Below, piece after piece: positions 14,073-15,591 of a DNA stretch of 15,591 bases. Made by a program: the position numbers and the translations under genes. The notes under the pieces are model-generated. The model was not told the DNA's origin. It saw only the letters and a list, made by a program, of their open reading frames with translations, and searched no databases. Source of the stretch: an uncultured Clostridia bacterium (GTDB lineage Bacteria > Bacillota > Clostridia > UMGS1810); NCBI GenBank assembly GCA_934463115.1, contig CAKSIN010000037.1, positions 1-15,591 of the forward strand, in the 5' to 3' direction. Positions within the stretch are counted from its first letter, which is position 1; every line of letters begins with the position of its first letter.

Positions 14073-15301
14073 TTGAAAAAATGAAAACCGAAAATCTGCT
14101 CCCGGCGGACTACAATCCACGAAAGGATTTGAAACCCGGTGATGAGGAATATGAAAAGCTGAAACGCTCGATTGAGCAGTTCGGCTATGTTGAGCCGGTT
14201 ATATGGAACAGGACAACCGGCAGAGTGGTCGGCGGTCACCAAAGACTCAAAGTTCTAATCGATATGGGCATAGGCGAGGTTGACTGCGTTGTTGTCGAGA
14301 TGGACGAAAACAAAGAAAAAGCGCTCAATGTGGCGCTCAATAAAATATCCGGTGAATGGGATAAGGATAAGCTTGCTCTTTTGATTTCGGATTTGCAAGC
14401 CGAAGATTTCGATGTATCTCTTACCGGTTTTGACGCGGCGGAAATAGATGATTTGTTCAAAGACACCATCCAAGATAAAATCAAGGATGATGATTTTGAT
14501 GTGGATGCCGAGCTGCAGAATCCTACAATCACGAAACTCGGAGATGTCTGGCAGCTCGGCAGACACAGACTTGTGTGCAGCGACAGCACATTGGCTGAAA
14601 CATATGATATGCTCCTCGGCGATGAAAAAGTCAATCTTGTGATTACCGACCCGCCGTATAATGTCAACTATGAGGGTTCAGCCGGGAAGATTAAAAATGA
14701 TAATATGGAAGATGATAAATTTTACAACTTCCTCTTTGACGCTTTTGCAAATACAGAAAAATGTATGGCGGACGATGCAAGCATTTATGTGTTCCATGCC
14801 GATACCGAGGGTTTGAACTTCAGAAAGGCATTCAAGGACGCGGGGTTCTATCTATCCGGTACTTGCATTTGGAAAAAGCAGAGCCTTGTACTCGGCCGCT
14901 CACCGTATCAGTGGCAGCACGAACCAATTTTGTTCGGCTGGAAAAAGAAAGGCAAACACCAATGGTACACGGGCAGAAAAGAGTCGACCATATGGGAATT
15001 TGACAAGCCAAAGAAAAACGGCGACCATCCCACAATGAAACCGATACCGCTCCTTGCATATCCGATTATGAATTCATCAATGAGCAACTGTCTTGTTCTC
15101 GATCCGTTCGGCGGCAGCGGAAGCACACTCATTGCCTGTGAGCAGACCGACAGAATTGCAAGAACAATCGAACTTGATGAAAAATTCTGCGATGTAATCA
15201 TAAAAAGATACATCGAACAGGTCGGAACATCGGACAATGTGTCCGTGACAAGAGCCGGTGTGACGCTGAAGTATTCGGAGGTGGCGGCTGATGAAGGATA
15301 A
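14066..15301 (+). CDS. ParB-like domain fused to beta-class N6-adenine/N4-cytosine DNA methyltransferase
   Basis: The product is 411 residues. The first 100 form a ParB/Sulfiredoxin-like domain (LLPADYNPRKDL, then VEPVIWN and VVGGHQRLKVL with GGHQR at 56-60). An acidic linker follows (about 125-150). The methyltransferase has DPPY (195-198), HPTMKP (321-326) and DPFGGSGST (346-354). DPPY before the SAM-binding motif marks a beta-class enzyme, most often adenine-N6. No endonuclease gene is next to it, so it is likely an orphan methylase that protects phage DNA. I prefer the ATG at 14066, overlapping metK, to a GTG at 14054. The ribosome binding site is weak, so translation is probably coupled to metK. 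The recognition sequence cannot be read from the protein. Confidence 0.92.
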   Translation: MLIEKMKTENLLPADYNPRKDLKPGDEEYEKLKRSIEQFGYVEPVIWNRTTGRVVGGHQRLKVLIDMGIGEVDCVVVEMDENKEKALNVALNKISGEWDKDKLALLISDLQAEDFDVSLTGFDAAEIDDLFKDTIQDKIKDDDFDVDAELQNPTITKLGDVWQLGRHRLVCSDSTLAETYDMLLGDEKVNLVITDPPYNVNYEGSAGKIKNDNMEDDKFYNFLFDAFANTEKCMADDASIYVFHADTEGLNFRKAFKDAGFYLSGTCIWKKQSLVLGRSPYQWQHEPILFGWKKKGKHQWYTGRKESTIWEFDKPKKNGDHPTMKPIPLLAYPIMNSSMSNCLVLDPFGGSGSTLIACEQTDRIARTIELDEKFCDVIIKRYIEQVGTSDNVSVTRAGVTLKYSEVAADEG

Positions 15302-15569
15302 ATTAACCCTCGGAAGTCTGTTTGACGGCAGCGGCGGTTTCCCGCTCGGCGGACTTTTATGCGGAATCACTCCCGTATGGAGTTCCGAGATTGAGCCGTT
15401 TGCCGTGCGTGTCACAACCAAAAGACTGCCAAAGGTAAAACACTATGGTGATGTATCTGCGCTTAGCGGCACAGAACTCCCGCCCGTGGATATTATCACA
15501 TTCGGCTCGCCCTGCCAGGATTATGCCGAGAAAACAATTATCCCGAAGTTTAGTCTGCAATCTGCGTAA
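15291..15569 (+). pseudogene. C5-cytosine DNA methyltransferase, interrupted after the PCQ motif
   Basis: The start overlaps the previous gene by 11 bases, with GGAGGTGG upstream. Residues 1-77 are normal for a phage Dcm-type enzyme: LTLGSLFDGSGGFPLGG is the SAM-binding motif I, SSEIEPFAV is motif II, and VDIITFGSPCQD is motif IV with the catalytic Cys. Immediately afterwards the protein reads 15 unrelated residues to a stop at 15569, where intact enzymes continue with an AGKR-G-GL type segment. Neither other frame restores that segment, so this is not a simple frameshift. The break lies at about 15521. As it stands the protein lacks the target recognition domain and cannot methylate DNA. It may be intact if the inserted sequence is removed. 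Confidence 0.78.
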
Positions 15570-15591
15570 ACAGTAACATTGCAAATAAAAA
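15521..15591. mobile_element. Possible end of an element inserted in the cytosine methyltransferase gene
   Basis: From 15521 the sequence no longer matches the gene and becomes non-coding and A-rich. Two near-identical 9-mers, TTATGCCGA (15521-15529) and TTATCCCGA (15538-15546), lie 17 bases apart at the junction, and TCTGC is repeated at 15554-15558? and 15561-15565 region. Such short repeats are common at transposon or site-specific recombination ends. It does not begin with the GTGYG of a group II intron. The element type cannot be named because the window ends 70 bases later. Confidence 0.4.

Noticed and set aside
15521..15591. Single frameshift as the cause of the broken cytosine methyltransferase
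   Set aside because: None of the three plus frames after 15521 gives the expected conserved segment, so sequence has been replaced or inserted, not shifted.
15521..15591. Intein or group II intron at the methyltransferase break
   Set aside because: An intein would stay in frame, but a stop appears 15 codons later; the group II GTGYG start is absent.
1..15591. tRNA genes, rRNA genes or a CRISPR array
   Set aside because: No cloverleaf pattern was noticed and no regularly spaced repeats with unique spacers exist; the repeats at 9344-9445 are too short and irregular for CRISPR.

Overview
The window is the early and middle region of a tailed double-stranded DNA phage or prophage from a Gram-positive Clostridia-type host, possibly of the Oscillospiraceae/Lachnospiraceae kind. 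The evidence is strong AGGAGG-type ribosome binding sites, moderate GC, sigma-A-like promoters, and a gene order typical of clostridial temperate phages. No integrase, tRNA, rRNA or CRISPR array is visible. The host assignment is inference from style, not from a marker gene.

Layout. (1) Positions 1-1377, minus strand: an excisionase-like helix-turn-helix protein and a long ImmA/IrrE-like zinc peptidase that runs off the left edge, read from a good sigma-A promoter. (2) Positions 1378-1912: a non-coding control region with a tandem repeat, a plus-strand terminator, a 17-nt-arm inverted repeat, a probable early promoter and a long structured leader. (3) Positions 1913-9339, plus strand: a tightly packed early replication operon. 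It encodes a sigma-region-4-like regulator, two small proteins, a DUF2800 Cas4/RecB-like nuclease, a DUF2815 (Enc34-like) ssDNA-binding protein, a family A DNA polymerase with proofreading domain, a DUF4406 nucleoside-deoxyribosyltransferase-like protein, and a primase-helicase of the VapE/D5 type. (4) Positions 9340-9560: a gap with 9-nt tandem repeats, a palindrome and an AT-rich tract, the best candidate for a replication origin. (5) Positions 9564-11799: VRR-NUC nuclease, SNF2 helicase, a small protein and a DUF1492 regulator. (6) Positions 11800-12239: a strong promoter, two back-to-back terminators and one small minus-strand gene with its own control signals. (7) Positions 12240-15591: HNH endonuclease, P27-type small terminase subunit, a compact S-adenosylmethionine synthetase, a ParB-methyltransferase fusion, and the first part of a C5-cytosine methyltransferase that is broken off just after its catalytic PCQ motif.

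How it fits together. The early regulator and leader probably control entry into the replication operon. The polymerase, primase-helicase, ssDNA-binding protein, nucleases and helicase form a largely self-sufficient replication and recombination set. The DUF1492 protein probably marks the switch to the packaging module. The SAM synthetase sits directly before two DNA methyltransferases, which suggests that the phage supplies methyl donor for marking its own DNA.

Most promising for follow-up: the broken cytosine methyltransferase and the foreign-looking sequence at the right edge; the isolated minus-strand gene at 11946-12152; the promoter whose predicted transcript starts at a tiny ORF containing a terminator; the candidate origin; and the SAM synthetase-methyltransferase cassette.
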